A stretch of 64,000 nt of DNA from Fibrobacter succinogenes (GCA_902762795.1 CACWPM010000003.1:62001-126000); one strand, 5' to 3'; shown: positions 9,001-17,253, counted from the stretch's first letter. Made by a program: numbers and translations. The notes: generated by a model not told the origin, from the sequence alone.

Positions 9001-9171
9001 GAGTGCGGTATCGGCCTCAAGGGTTACGACGATATCAAGGAAGGCGATAGCCTCATCTTCTTCAAGGAAGTCAAGGTCGCCCGTACGTTGGAAGACGTTG
9101 CCCGCGAGGAAGCTGAAGAAAAGGCGAAGAAGGCTGCTGAAGAAGCCGCCGCCGCGAAGGAAAGTAACTAG
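6049..9171 (+). CDS. infB: Translation initiation factor IF-2
   Basis: About 1040 residues. The N-terminal IF2N-type helical domain (KPKDWADAHGLKVDVVMKLL) is followed by a long Pro/Ala-rich segment, an Asn/Gly/Gln-rich disordered segment (~residues 285-400), and a second IF2N-like domain (VGELAGLMDQMPARVIAKC). The GTPase core has G1 GHVDHGKT, G2 within GGITQHIGAYEV, G3 DTPGHE and G4 TKMD (T in place of the usual N, a permitted variant), followed by the beta-barrel and C domains. I prefer ATG 6049: the in-frame TTG at 6034 is too close to AAGGA. The disordered linker is unusually long. It brings fMet-tRNA to the 30S subunit. Confidence 0.93.
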   Translation: MTNESQMKPKDWADAHGLKVDVVMKLLRDAGVAVRTHMSKLDMADFEKIEEAAAAEKQKQDARNKNLKRPAASESDSSASAPAKKKETSVATNRLGLKVSLKKGPGTRKDAPRPVAKQDPKSPVAKPAAPAFVKPAAPIPVHVAPKPAAPAPAQVAPAVPVSKPAASTPVPAAAPVAAPVPASSAATSVSAPAPAPQAKPVAPAPAQVAPKPAAPAPAVKPAAPAVKPAAPQPTMMSATTELKQPPMKAQVFKPDAAILARIEKSRQQAQAARNNHRPNGSRNGNGGNNGQGYTGTFGRLSNNGNGGNDNRNNNNNRRQNGGNASSSSRGYTGRNGGFSSGSMQEAFNASSNNQSLGQNNQNSKGNNGKGNNGRHANDKNRRSNTKDRQEMQKEQQQEVVRQNVSRVMASLSKNPVKKVYHKDHSENNSGEEKKILKTSDFITVGELAGLMDQMPARVIAKCMEMGMMVTINARLDFETIQILADEFGYEAQLMEEYEEEALGIEEESQENLQPRHPVVTVMGHVDHGKTSLLDWIRKTHVVSGESGGITQHIGAYEVTTKQGKVTFLDTPGHEAFSAMRARGSQVTDVIVLVVAADSMVMPQTVECIELAKRENVPMVVAITKMDLPTANPDKIRAQLAERGVEVEQWGGQTSCIEVSARTGQGMDVLLETLALEAEILELKANPDTHARGAVVESKLDVGKGSMATILVQNGTLHVGDPFVCGIYAGRVRAMFNERGAQLKEAPPSAPCQVLGFDGTPQAGDELVVVEDEKTAREIASKRRMAARERDLRARKTVSLENSFNAKKEGTLSELNLIVKADVGGSAEALAASLEKLTNKEVRVNIIRKGVGTITESDILFATTAQAIIISFHLMPSLAVREMAQKEGIEIRNYRVIYDCIEDIKNAVEGLLKPIMREELVGEAEIRQVFKVPKVGLIAGCMVTDGEVDRTSHVRVYRNGIELGTTAVQSLKRMKDDVKSVARGFECGIGLKGYDDIKEGDSLIFFKEVKVARTLEDVAREEAEEKAKKAAEEAAAAKESN

Positions 9172-9179
9172 AACTTAGA

Positions 9180-9335
9180 AGTGTAGCTATGGGCTATGGG
9201 CACGGACCTTCGGTCCTCTGAGGTATGAGCTAATTGCATGAAATTGACATGCTTTTGCTCATAAGCTCAAAGCGAAGCGTGCCCAGAGCGCTTTAGCGCG
9301 ACCCCATACCTATAACCTACAACCTAAAACCTAAT
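9180..9335 (+). repeat. Structured intergenic element between infB and rbfA
   Basis: This 160-bp spacer inside the operon contains nested perfect inverted repeats: GGGCACG (9198-9204)/CGTGCCC (9278-9284), GGACC-ttc-GGTCC (9204-9216), TATGAGC (9224-9230)/GCTCATA (9257-9263) enclosing GCATG/CATGC, and GCGCT-tt-AGCGC (9288-9299). It ends in a CATACCTATAACCTA-like run. A related arrangement (GGGCTATGAGG ... hairpins ... CCTCATACCTAA) lies at 34348-34508. No coding potential is apparent. Confidence 0.65.
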
Positions 9336-9336
9336 A

Positions 9337-9690
9337 ATGACTAGAAGAACCGATAGATTAGGCGAGCAGTTCCGCGAAGAGATCGGAAAGCTTATTCAAA
9401 AGGGCTTGAAGGATCCGCGCGTGAGTTCTCTCGCAAGCATTACCCGAGTGGATATTACCGAAGACCTGAGCTATGCAAAGGCCCTCGTCTCGGTGATGGG
9501 TTCCGATAAAGAAAAGCGCGATACGCTTGTCGGGCTCAACAATTCCGCTGGCTTTATCCGTGGCGTCTTGGGCAAGTCCTTGAAAATTTTCAAGGTTCCT
9601 GAACTCAAGTTCGTTCTGGACGAAAATCTCGAACATGCCATGCATATTGAAGACATTCTTGCAGAACTGAAGCAGAAAGGGGAACTTTAA
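9337..9690 (+). CDS. rbfA: 30S ribosome-binding factor RbfA
   Basis: A 117-residue RbfA, a cold-shock-associated factor for 16S rRNA 5'-end processing and 30S maturation. Recognisable features are the N-terminal RTDRLGEQFREEIGKLIQKG, the central strand region VSSLASITRVDITEDLSYAKALVSV, and the C-terminal PELKFVLDENLEHAMHIEDIL. Length is normal. The ATG at 9337 follows an A-rich stretch with no clear Shine-Dalgarno. The stop TAA at 9688-9690 directly abuts the TTG start of truB, so translation is probably coupled. Confidence 0.93.
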   Translation: MTRRTDRLGEQFREEIGKLIQKGLKDPRVSSLASITRVDITEDLSYAKALVSVMGSDKEKRDTLVGLNNSAGFIRGVLGKSLKIFKVPELKFVLDENLEHAMHIEDILAELKQKGEL

Positions 9691-10698
9691 TTGGCCTCTT
9701 CCGGCTTCGTCTTGTTGGACAAAACTGCAGGTGAAACATCTTTTAAGGCCCTTTTCCCTCTGAAAAGGGTCTTTTGTACTAAACGCGTGGGTCATGCTGG
9801 AACGCTCGACTTGCGTGCAAGCGGGCTCATTATTGCGGCTACGGGGCGTGCAACGCGCCTTTTGCCCTACATTGAGGCGAAGGACAAGTGCTATACATTC
9901 AGGCTCCACCTTGGCTACGAAACCGACACCCTAGAATGGGACGGGGAAGTGGTGCGTACAGATGAGAGAGTAGAGACGAGAGACGAGAGAGGCGAGGTTG
10001 AATGCCATTCTGAAGGTGTCATCCTGAGCGAAGCGGAGCGAAGTCGAAGGATCCAGTGCGGTGCGCCTTCGGTGACGCGCGCGGACCTCGAAGCGGTCCT
10101 TCCGCAGTTCATAGGCGATATTGACCAGGTTCCACCGAATTACTGTGCTTTAAAAATAAATGGTCGCCGCGCCAGCGACCTTATGAATCGCGGTCGTGAA
10201 ATCGAACTCAATCCTCGCCGCATCCATATCGAATCTCTCAAAGTTATAGGCGAGGGCCTTGTGACGGAAGGCTGTACCGGCAAGTGCTTTGCTACATTTG
10301 ATTTGGAATGCAACTGCAGCAAGGGAACGTACATCCGTTCGCTCGGTCGAGATTTGGCACGTGCGCTCGGAACGTGCGGCTGCGTCTCGATGATCCGCCG
10401 CCATCGCATTGGTAATGTGACTGTGGATCGCGCTGTTCGCGGGGACGCTCTTACGCCGGAACATTTGCTCCCTGTGGACCAGGTGCTTGATTTTCCGGTT
10501 GTCCGTTTGAATGACGACCAGGTGAAAGCCATACGTTTAGGAAATTGGGTGCCGTGGCGCACTCCTGTTGAAAATTTAAGCACGACGCCAGGAACGGAAA
10601 AGTTTGTCTTTACCGCCGATAAAGATGGCGCTGTGATTGGGCTTGGCGTTTATGACCCGGGCCGCATTTGCCCCAAGTTCTTTTTAGGTGATGATTAA
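9691..10698 (+). CDS. truB: tRNA pseudouridine(55) synthase TruB with a repeat-derived insertion
   Basis: A 335-residue TruB, which makes pseudouridine 55 in the T-loop of tRNAs. The motif GHAGTLDLRASGLI carries the catalytic Asp; YCALKINGRRASDLMNRGREIE and CSKGTYIRSLGRDLARALG are further family signatures. The start is TTG 9691, immediately after the rbfA stop, with AAAGGGG upstream. Residues ~91-124 (DERVETRDERGEVECHSEG and following) have no place in the family and are encoded by dispersed-repeat DNA (9961-10073) that keeps the frame. The insert lies between conserved blocks, probably in a surface loop, so the enzyme is likely still active. ribF begins directly after the stop. Confidence 0.92.
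   Translation: MASSGFVLLDKTAGETSFKALFPLKRVFCTKRVGHAGTLDLRASGLIIAATGRATRLLPYIEAKDKCYTFRLHLGYETDTLEWDGEVVRTDERVETRDERGEVECHSEGVILSEAERSRRIQCGAPSVTRADLEAVLPQFIGDIDQVPPNYCALKINGRRASDLMNRGREIELNPRRIHIESLKVIGEGLVTEGCTGKCFATFDLECNCSKGTYIRSLGRDLARALGTCGCVSMIRRHRIGNVTVDRAVRGDALTPEHLLPVDQVLDFPVVRLNDDQVKAIRLGNWVPWRTPVENLSTTPGTEKFVFTADKDGAVIGLGVYDPGRICPKFFLGDD
9961..10073 (+). repeat. Dispersed repeat inserted in frame within truB
   Basis: It combines two elements seen elsewhere. 9961-9991 is the reverse complement of 609-639 with 27 of 31 positions identical by eye. The second part is a CATCCTGAGCGAAGCG ... GAAGGATCCAG palindromic element of the type seen at 56413 and, degenerate, at 35943 and 51432. 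It adds about 34-38 codons. Confidence 0.75.
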
Positions 10699-11592
10699 AT
10701 GAAACGCGCTGTGACAATGGGTAATTTTGACGGATGCCATTTGGGGCACCAGGCGCTTTTCCGCACGCTGAAAGCGGTTGCCGAAGTGAACCATTTGCAG
10801 CCGACGGTCATCAGCTTTGAACCGCATTCTAATTACGTCTTGCGTGGGCCGGGCGATCCGTTGCTCCTCACGACGACCGAAGAAAAACGCGAGTTTATCG
10901 AAAGCTTTGGCCTCGAATTTTTGGTACTGCCGTTCACGCACGAATTGGCAAAACTCCCGTTTGATGAATTTGTCCGCACGGAACTGATTGAAAAACGCGA
11001 AGTCGTTTCGATGTTCTTTGGTCACGACCATTGCTTTGGCGCTGGCGGCAAAGGCAATTACGAGACGATTACCGCCGCTTTCCCGGAACTCTCGACGCAG
11101 ATGCTTTCGATGGTCTTGCACAAGGGTGAGCGCGTGAGCTCTTCTGCCGTGCGCAATGCTCTTTTGAACGGCGATGTGGACCGTGCGCAGACATATCTGG
11201 GTCGCCCGTATCGCTTGTCTGGAACGGTCGTGGTCGGCAAGCGCCTTGGCCATACGATTGGATTCCCGACGGCCAACGTGCAAATGGAACAGTACAAGTT
11301 CTTGCCGAAAGGTGGCGTGTATGTCGCAAGCGCAAGACTCTCGGATGGTCGCATTTACCGCTCCGTCGTGAATATCGGAACGCAACCGACAACGCCCGGA
11401 ACGCACTTGCTCGCCGTCGAAGCGTACCTTCTCGACTTTGACGAAGACATTTACGGTCAGCATTTAGCGCTGGACTTGCTCGCCTTTTTGCGCCCTGAAA
11501 AGAAATTCGCAAGCATTGAAGATTTGGTTCGTCAAATCGGCATGGACGCGGACACCGCCAAGAATTACAACGGAAACCATTGGGCGGAGTAG
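10699..11592 (+). CDS. ribF: Bifunctional riboflavin kinase/FAD synthetase RibF
   Basis: A 297-residue RibF, converting riboflavin to FMN and then FAD. The N-terminal nucleotidyltransferase domain shows MGNFDGCHLGHQALF, FGHDHCFGAGGKGN and the SSSAVRNALLNGDVDRAQ motif. The C-terminal flavokinase domain begins at GTVVVGKRLGHTIGFPTANV and ends with LRPEKKFASIEDL. The ATG starts immediately after the truB stop. The truB-ribF order is a common arrangement downstream of rbfA. It closes the operon; a gene in the opposite orientation follows. Confidence 0.94.
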   Translation: MKRAVTMGNFDGCHLGHQALFRTLKAVAEVNHLQPTVISFEPHSNYVLRGPGDPLLLTTTEEKREFIESFGLEFLVLPFTHELAKLPFDEFVRTELIEKREVVSMFFGHDHCFGAGGKGNYETITAAFPELSTQMLSMVLHKGERVSSSAVRNALLNGDVDRAQTYLGRPYRLSGTVVVGKRLGHTIGFPTANVQMEQYKFLPKGGVYVASARLSDGRIYRSVVNIGTQPTTPGTHLLAVEAYLLDFDEDIYGQHLALDLLAFLRPEKKFASIEDLVRQIGMDADTAKNYNGNHWAE

Positions 11593-11634
11593 GTCTAGGA
11601 ACAGATCCTATTTCCGAGAACTATTGCGGCTGAA

Positions 11635-12447
11635 TTATTTTTTTGCTTTTTTCATTTCTAGATAAGCTTTCTCGCTTTTCTCAAGGTATTTCTTGTCTAT
11701 TGTGCGTAGAAGAAGCTTGCCTTGTCCTTCCCGTTTTGGTGGAGTTTCCAGTCCCAATGTCTTGTACATATCCTGGACCAAAATCGCGATATCACCATAG
11801 TCAAGTCCAGTTTCTTTAATGTTATGTGTTGTAATAGCGATGGCGATGTAGGTAAACCCTGCATCTTTTATCATCTGTATTAGTGGCTTATAGGATTGAA
11901 TTTTCTTCAAGAAGTTTTCTCTATTATCATTCGGTTCTGCAATTTTATCTGGGTCCAAAACAATGACAATATCATTTGTGTCATATTTTGGTGCATAACT
12001 TGGTGCATGACGGTATTTAAGCAGGTCCCTAAAAACTTCATCGAATATGGATAAAGGGGCGACGGCGACTTTATCGTCCCTGTGTGGTGTAAGTTTGTGC
12101 TTCAGATGGGGCGGCCATATCCCGCCTTCGCCGAGGCCAACGGCTGAATAGATATCGTTGTTCTCATCGACAATCACGCTATCCAGCATGCCGTTCTTTT
12201 CGGAGTAAATTGCCCATACGATACGTCCGGCATCATCTTCGTATTCCTTGTGAAGCGAAATGTAGCGGCTCTCATATAAGTCGTGTGCGGCTCTATAATA
12301 AAAATTTTTTGAAAAACCTCCGAATGCACCGATGAACATATAGTTCTTCGTGATTTGCAGGGATAGATTTAGCATTTGTTCTTCCGCCCAGCAAAGGGCA
12401 GAACATACCAAGGCTAACGCCAGTATCTTTCTAACACTTTTGAGCAT
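11635..12447 (-). CDS. Secreted protein of unknown function
   Basis: A 270-residue protein with a typical Sec signal peptide (MLKSVRKILALALVCSALCW-AEE, predicted cleavage after Ala). The mature part is mixed alpha/beta with a central segment TNDIVIVLDPDKIAEPNDN, a second strand-like stretch AGFTYIAIAITTHN, and a Lys-rich tail. I recognise no catalytic motif. Its ATG lies 17 nt inside the end of the upstream PPOX gene on the same strand, so the two are probably translated from one message. Periplasmic location is inferred from the signal peptide. Confidence 0.75.
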   Translation of the reverse strand: MLKSVRKILALALVCSALCWAEEQMLNLSLQITKNYMFIGAFGGFSKNFYYRAAHDLYESRYISLHKEYEDDAGRIVWAIYSEKNGMLDSVIVDENNDIYSAVGLGEGGIWPPHLKHKLTPHRDDKVAVAPLSIFDEVFRDLLKYRHAPSYAPKYDTNDIVIVLDPDKIAEPNDNRENFLKKIQSYKPLIQMIKDAGFTYIAIAITTHNIKETGLDYGDIAILVQDMYKTLGLETPPKREGQGKLLLRTIDKKYLEKSEKAYLEMKKAKK

Positions 12448-12976
12448 AATCGTTTTTCGCTTTGCCGGTAAAGTTGGTGCTCGTAATTTTGAAGACGGTC
12501 ACGGTGGCGGCCTGCTCGGGCGTGAATTCGAACTTGTGTGGCGCGGCGGATTGCGTGGAATGCGCGGAATCTGGGTGGTGCGATGCAGCGGATTGCTGTT
12601 CCATCAGGAGCGAGAGCCCGTGGCATTTTTCAGCGACGTCTTCGACGATTTCGGCCTTGCCCTGCCCGACAACGCTTGCGTAAAAACGACCGCTTTTGCA
12701 ATAAACGTCTTCGTGAATTTCGATGAGGTTTTCAACGCACATGCTGAATGCGACATTCGGATTTTTGCGGATGCAGTCGAGTTTTTTGCCGATGTGTGCG
12801 CAATGGAAATACAGTTCCAGAACTCCGCTGTTAAGGCTGTAACCGAACGACAGCGGAATCACGTAAGGCATGTTTGCATCTGCATCATCTATCATCGCGA
12901 CATGGCAAGTTGTGCACTGTTCGATAATCTTCGCGATGTTTTCGTCGCCTAAAACTTCTCTGTCCTTGCGTCGCAT
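12431..12976 (-). CDS. Pyridoxamine 5'-phosphate oxidase-like (PPOX-fold, NimA-type) flavoprotein
   Basis: A 181-residue protein with the split-barrel flavin-binding layout of the NimA/PPOX group: an N-terminal MRRKDREVLGDENIAKIIEQ, then CHVAMIDDADANMPYVIPLSFGY, LYFHCAHIGKKLDCIRKNPNVAFSM and a later SVVGQGKAEIVED. The CAHIGKK segment matches the FMN-phosphate-binding HxAxxGxK-like motif of such proteins. A His/Ser/Ala-rich insert (HHPDSAHSTQSAAPH) lies before the last strands. The Shine-Dalgarno GAGGT precedes ATG 12976. Probable substrates are unknown; nitroimidazole reductases are relatives. Confidence 0.8.
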   Translation of the reverse strand: MRRKDREVLGDENIAKIIEQCTTCHVAMIDDADANMPYVIPLSFGYSLNSGVLELYFHCAHIGKKLDCIRKNPNVAFSMCVENLIEIHEDVYCKSGRFYASVVGQGKAEIVEDVAEKCHGLSLLMEQQSAASHHPDSAHSTQSAAPHKFEFTPEQAATVTVFKITSTNFTGKAKNDYAQKC

Positions 12977-13037
12977 TTTACCTCAACTTTTTTTCGATCT
13001 TCGATTTTAAATATAATATAGGCTTCGATTTAAATTT

Positions 13038-16000
13038 CTACACAATTGTGTTGTCCAGGCAGAAAACTTCGGCGAGTTGCTTGTCGTCCATGTCGGCGAG
13101 CCATGTTTCGCCAGCGTTCACGGTCAAGTTGGCGATGGCTTTTTTGGTTTCGAGGAGCGCATTGATTTTCTCTTCGAAGGTGCCTTTGGTGATAAAGCGG
13201 TGGACTTGAACGTTGCGCTTTTGACCGATACGGAAGGCACGGTCGGTGGCTTGTGCTTCGATGGCGGGGTTCCACCACAAATCGTAATGGATGACTTGCG
13301 AGGCGGCGACAAGATTAAGGCCGGTGCCACCTGCCCTGAGTGAGAGAATGAGCACTTTGCAATCCGGATTTTCTTGGAAATCCTGGATCATTTCGGAACG
13401 CTGCGTTTGTGTGCAACCGCCGTGGTAGAAGTGCGTGCGGAGGCCGAGTTCGCTTTCGATTGTGGATTTTAGCAAGTGGCCCATTTCGGCAAATTGCGTG
13501 AAGATGAGAGTCTTTTCGCCTTGCTCTTGGATGGATGTCAGAAGGTCCAGGAGCATTTGCATCTTGCCGGATTCGAGCTTGCTGGACTTTTGGGATGCGG
13601 CGCTCTCGTCTTTCGTCTTTGGACTTTCGCTTCGCTCAATTCCCAACCATTCGGCTCGGTCATGCCCAACTCCCGTTGGTCGCGACTCTCGCCTTAAATG
13701 GTTGTCGTCTAACCCCTTGAGGAATGTGGCGGGATGGTTGCAAATCTGCTTGAGCGCGAGAATCATCTGCAAGATGATGCCCTTGCGTTTGAAGAGTGCG
13801 TGGGCATCGTTCGCTTTTTCGCTGAGTTGTTGTTCTTCTTCGAGCTGCGCCAAGAAATGGTCGAGGGTGCGTTTGTAAAGGGCGGCTTGCGAGCGCGTGA
13901 GTTCGGCGTATTCGTCCTGGATGATTTTGTCGGGCAAGTCGCTGATGATACTCTTGTCGGTCTTGAGGCGGCGCAGCATGAACGGTGCCGTGATTTTGCG
14001 GAATGTTTCAGCGACAATCTGGTTGCCGTTCTTTTGAATCGGCGTTTCGAACTTTTCGCGGAATTCGCTTGCGCTGGGGAAAAATCCGTGGTTCGCAAAA
14101 TCCATGATGGTCCAGAATTCCATGAGGCGATTTTCAACGGGTGTACCGCTCATGGCGATTTTCATGGGCGCCTTCATTTTGCGCAGTAGCTTGCTCTGTT
14201 CGCTATCGGCGTTCTTGATGTTCTGTGCTTCGTCGATGATAATCGTTTGCCATTCGTGTTTATCGAGTTCGGCAAAGTCCTTGCGGAATGTCGCATATGT
14301 TGTTAGTAGAACATCGGCATTGAATTTTTCGAGGTTGCGGCGACCGCCGTGATAAGCGAAGAACGTGAGGTCCGGTGCGAACTTCTTGATTTCGACTTGC
14401 CAGTTGCAAAGGAGGCCGGCGGGCATTACGACGATGGCTTTTTTCTCTGCGAATTTGCCTTCCTGCTTCATTTTGAGGAGGAACGTGATGACTTGTAGCG
14501 TCTTGCCAAGGCCCATGTCATCGGCGAGAATGCAACCGAATCCGATTTCCAAATTCTTGTACATCCAGGAGTAGCCGCGCATTTGGTAGGGGCGGAGTGT
14601 CGCGTTCAAATTTTCGGGCAGCGGAATTTCCGTTTCTGCACGCCATGCATCGAACTGTTGTTTGAAATCGCTCGCCATTTCGACCGGGATGTTGTCGCAT
14701 TCACCGGTGAAGCACGCTTGTACGAGTTTGGCTTGCGTGATTTCTGGAACGGAATCTTCTTCGAGGATTTCGTCTGTGGAGGTCGCGGCGTTTCCAGTAG
14801 CGCCCTCGGCTGCATTTTCAGAAGACGTTCCCGCATCATCCCCAGCAGCTTTTTTGCTTCTGCCGTTTTTCGCAGAGTCGCTAGACTTGCCTTCAATTTT
14901 ATCGCGGATGGATTGCAAATCCTGTTCGGTAATTTGTACGTAACTAGACTTGTATTTTAAAAGTCCGTCCGCTTGTTCGGCGAGTTCCAAGAATTCCTTT
15001 GCCGAAATGTTTTCATCACCGATGGCGATTTCCCAATCGAAGTCGAGCAGGTCGCCGGCAGTAAATGCTCCAAAGCTCATGCTACCTTGCAAACGCATTT
15101 TGGGTTTCGGCTTCCCGATGTTCAACAAGTTTTTTGGAATTTCGGCTTGGATGCCGAACAGTTGGAGCTTTTTAAGGCAATCTTGCAAAAAATCGAGAAG
15201 TTCGGCGCCTCGCATCAAAATGGGTTCACTCGCACGGCGTTCCAAATAGGCGTCAAGCGGCTTGAAGCCATCGGCAATGCCATTCAGAACGCTCAAAATC
15301 GAGAGCAATCGCGAGTCGTTGTTTTCAAATAGTTCCGAAAGCGGCGTGCGTCTCGCGGCATTTAGCTGTCCCGCGGCATTCCCGGCAGCACTTGATGCAT
15401 CATTTCCGGCGGCATTCGTGGCTTCATTCCCTGTGGCTTTCGTAGTCGCATTCCCGGCGGTACTTGCTGCGTCTTCGTCAAGTACAAAAACGTCCAGCGC
15501 CACATCTTCGTCCATTTCGCTACAGACAAAGAGAATTTGCGTACGGCAACCGAGGCAAGAATAAACCGAGAGCCATTGCTGGATTTTCCCCGGAATGGCG
15601 TGAGCGTTGTTTGCGAGCTTCCCTGAAACGCTATCGAAAAAGAACGAGAGCAAGTTGCCGTGATTCGTCTTGAGCGGAGTCTTGTACTTGCGTGCAAATT
15701 TCAAAAGCTGCGAGATGAACAGCGAAAGAATGTGCTCGGCGGGTTCTGCAATTTCAAAGAACGATTCGTCCTTACTTGTCCATGCGAGTTCTCGCGGGGC
15801 GGTGACTTCGAGGTCGGCGACAATGTACAGAATCTCGGGGAGCATCTCGGCAGGGAGCCAACGCATTTGCGCCACGTCTTTTCCGATCCAGAAAACTTGC
15901 GGATAAATCGCTCCGGTGCGTACAAGGTAAAATGCCACTTGCAACATCAAGTGCAAGTAGCGCACGGAATAGTGGTGCCACGAAAAATTGCCGGCGCTGA

Positions 16001-17246
16001 GGCAGCAAAGTGCGCCCATCACGTTTGTGACGGTGAGGTTGCTGTTGATGATTTTGCCGGCCATGGACTGTTCGAAATTCCAATGCCATCCGGGCTTGTG
16101 GAACAGTCTCAGCTGTTCATTTTCCATCAGGAACGTCTTTGCGTTATTCACGCGGAACTGTTCCGAGAATGCGTCAAAATTCTCGAAGTCGCAAAAGAAC
16201 TTATGGCACGCTTGGAGTTCGTCTGTAAAACTCTTGCGGAAATTCCCGGCGGGGCAGAACTTGGGGAAGTTTTGTAACATCGCGGGCAAAATATGTGAGT
16301 AGTCTTTCCAACTATTGAAATCGAATGTCGGCAGTTGCTTGGGCGGAATGCTGTTTAGCGATTCGCGGCCCGAGCCTTTATACCCACCAAATAAACTAGC
16401 GCTCGCGTCTTCTGCGTTTGAAAGTTCGGCTGCGTTTTGTTCTTCACGTTCCGCTCGTTCGACGTGTTCGGCACTTTTCCCATTACCGTTTTCGACGATT
16501 CTCGTAATAGTGCCATCCGCACTGTTCCCGGCGCTGTTCCCATTACTTTCCGCGGCGTTTCCTACGGCAATTCCGGCGCGGTTCTCGTTTGCATTTCCCG
16601 AGCCTTCGGCGGCATTCCCGTTAGCGGATGCGTATGCGTTCCCGGCTGCATTCTCGGCACTTGAGCCCACGAGTCTTGTCGCCTTGCTGAACGATCTCAC
16701 GAGATTCGCTTCGGGCGGAGCTTCCATTTCCATCGCGTCTGGCTTGTAGTCCTTGATAAATTCAAGGTCGAGTCCGTGAATTTTGAAAAGAACATTTGGC
16801 TCCTTGTCCGCCTGTTCTGCGATTTTCAGGAACGTGGCAACGAGGTACTTGCATGGGCGTTCGTCGCGACAGTCGCAACCCATGTTGACTTTGGCGGGGT
16901 CATCGAAAAGCTGGAGTCCGCTTTTATTCATCAGAAGTTCAAGCGATGGGCTTAAAGCTTTATTGTTGAATGCCAACAGTTCGGCTGGCTGTTGCTTCAA
17001 AAAACTCACGAAGATTTCGGAAGATTCTTTAGAAAATTTCGGGAAGACGATGTAGTTGTTGTGTAGCCCGCCATTCGGACCTTTTACCACGGAAATTACG
17101 CGGTTATCGACAATATCGACACTTGTCACCTGGCCACGTGCGGCGAACTTGAGTCCTTGCAAAACAGCTTGATCGCTTGCCGTCGCAAGAATAGAGCAAA
17201 GCCACTTGTTTGCCCACCAAGTCTTACCATAACTTCCAAAATCCAT
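13038..17246 (-). CDS. Giant SWIM-type SNF2 family helicase
   Basis: A 1402-residue Swi2/Snf2 ATPase. A SWIM-like zinc motif lies near residue 124 (CDCRDERPCKY; the usual final His is replaced by Lys). The ATPase core has Walker A DDMGLGKT (~910), DEAQ box (IIDEAQNIKN, ~1005), then a helicase C lobe with LIFTQFAEMGHLL (~1249), LRAGGTGLNLVAAS and DRAFRIGQ. Three Asn/Ala/Gly/Ser-rich linkers interrupt the N-terminal half. About 35 residues (~1178-1212) in the C lobe derive from dispersed repeats (13605-13712). The start ATG has no Shine-Dalgarno, but TATATT lies 7 nt upstream (17254-17259), suggesting a leaderless mRNA. Likely role: nucleoprotein remodelling; partner unknown. Confidence 0.9.
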   Translation of the reverse strand: MDFGSYGKTWWANKWLCSILATASDQAVLQGLKFAARGQVTSVDIVDNRVISVVKGPNGGLHNNYIVFPKFSKESSEIFVSFLKQQPAELLAFNNKALSPSLELLMNKSGLQLFDDPAKVNMGCDCRDERPCKYLVATFLKIAEQADKEPNVLFKIHGLDLEFIKDYKPDAMEMEAPPEANLVRSFSKATRLVGSSAENAAGNAYASANGNAAEGSGNANENRAGIAVGNAAESNGNSAGNSADGTITRIVENGNGKSAEHVERAEREEQNAAELSNAEDASASLFGGYKGSGRESLNSIPPKQLPTFDFNSWKDYSHILPAMLQNFPKFCPAGNFRKSFTDELQACHKFFCDFENFDAFSEQFRVNNAKTFLMENEQLRLFHKPGWHWNFEQSMAGKIINSNLTVTNVMGALCCLSAGNFSWHHYSVRYLHLMLQVAFYLVRTGAIYPQVFWIGKDVAQMRWLPAEMLPEILYIVADLEVTAPRELAWTSKDESFFEIAEPAEHILSLFISQLLKFARKYKTPLKTNHGNLLSFFFDSVSGKLANNAHAIPGKIQQWLSVYSCLGCRTQILFVCSEMDEDVALDVFVLDEDAASTAGNATTKATGNEATNAAGNDASSAAGNAAGQLNAARRTPLSELFENNDSRLLSILSVLNGIADGFKPLDAYLERRASEPILMRGAELLDFLQDCLKKLQLFGIQAEIPKNLLNIGKPKPKMRLQGSMSFGAFTAGDLLDFDWEIAIGDENISAKEFLELAEQADGLLKYKSSYVQITEQDLQSIRDKIEGKSSDSAKNGRSKKAAGDDAGTSSENAAEGATGNAATSTDEILEEDSVPEITQAKLVQACFTGECDNIPVEMASDFKQQFDAWRAETEIPLPENLNATLRPYQMRGYSWMYKNLEIGFGCILADDMGLGKTLQVITFLLKMKQEGKFAEKKAIVVMPAGLLCNWQVEIKKFAPDLTFFAYHGGRRNLEKFNADVLLTTYATFRKDFAELDKHEWQTIIIDEAQNIKNADSEQSKLLRKMKAPMKIAMSGTPVENRLMEFWTIMDFANHGFFPSASEFREKFETPIQKNGNQIVAETFRKITAPFMLRRLKTDKSIISDLPDKIIQDEYAELTRSQAALYKRTLDHFLAQLEEEQQLSEKANDAHALFKRKGIILQMILALKQICNHPATFLKGLDDNHLRRESRPTGVGHDRAEWLGIERSESPKTKDESAASQKSSKLESGKMQMLLDLLTSIQEQGEKTLIFTQFAEMGHLLKSTIESELGLRTHFYHGGCTQTQRSEMIQDFQENPDCKVLILSLRAGGTGLNLVAASQVIHYDLWWNPAIEAQATDRAFRIGQKRNVQVHRFITKGTFEEKINALLETKKAIANLTVNAGETWLADMDDKQLAEVFCLDNTIV
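13605..13712 (-). repeat. Dispersed repeats inserted in frame within the SNF2 helicase gene
   Basis: It contains a TCTCGTCTTTCGTC-type element (13609-13630), an inverted repeat CCAACCATT...AATGGTTG (near 13643-13705) and one copy (13653-13693) of the fixed-flank/variable-arm hairpin unit also found at 51630-51831 and 32281-32325. The encoded residues lie between LKQICNHPATFLKGLDD and SSKLESGKMQMLLDLL, two segments that normally follow each other closely in SNF2 proteins. Confidence 0.75.
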
Positions 17247-17253
17247 GAGCGCA

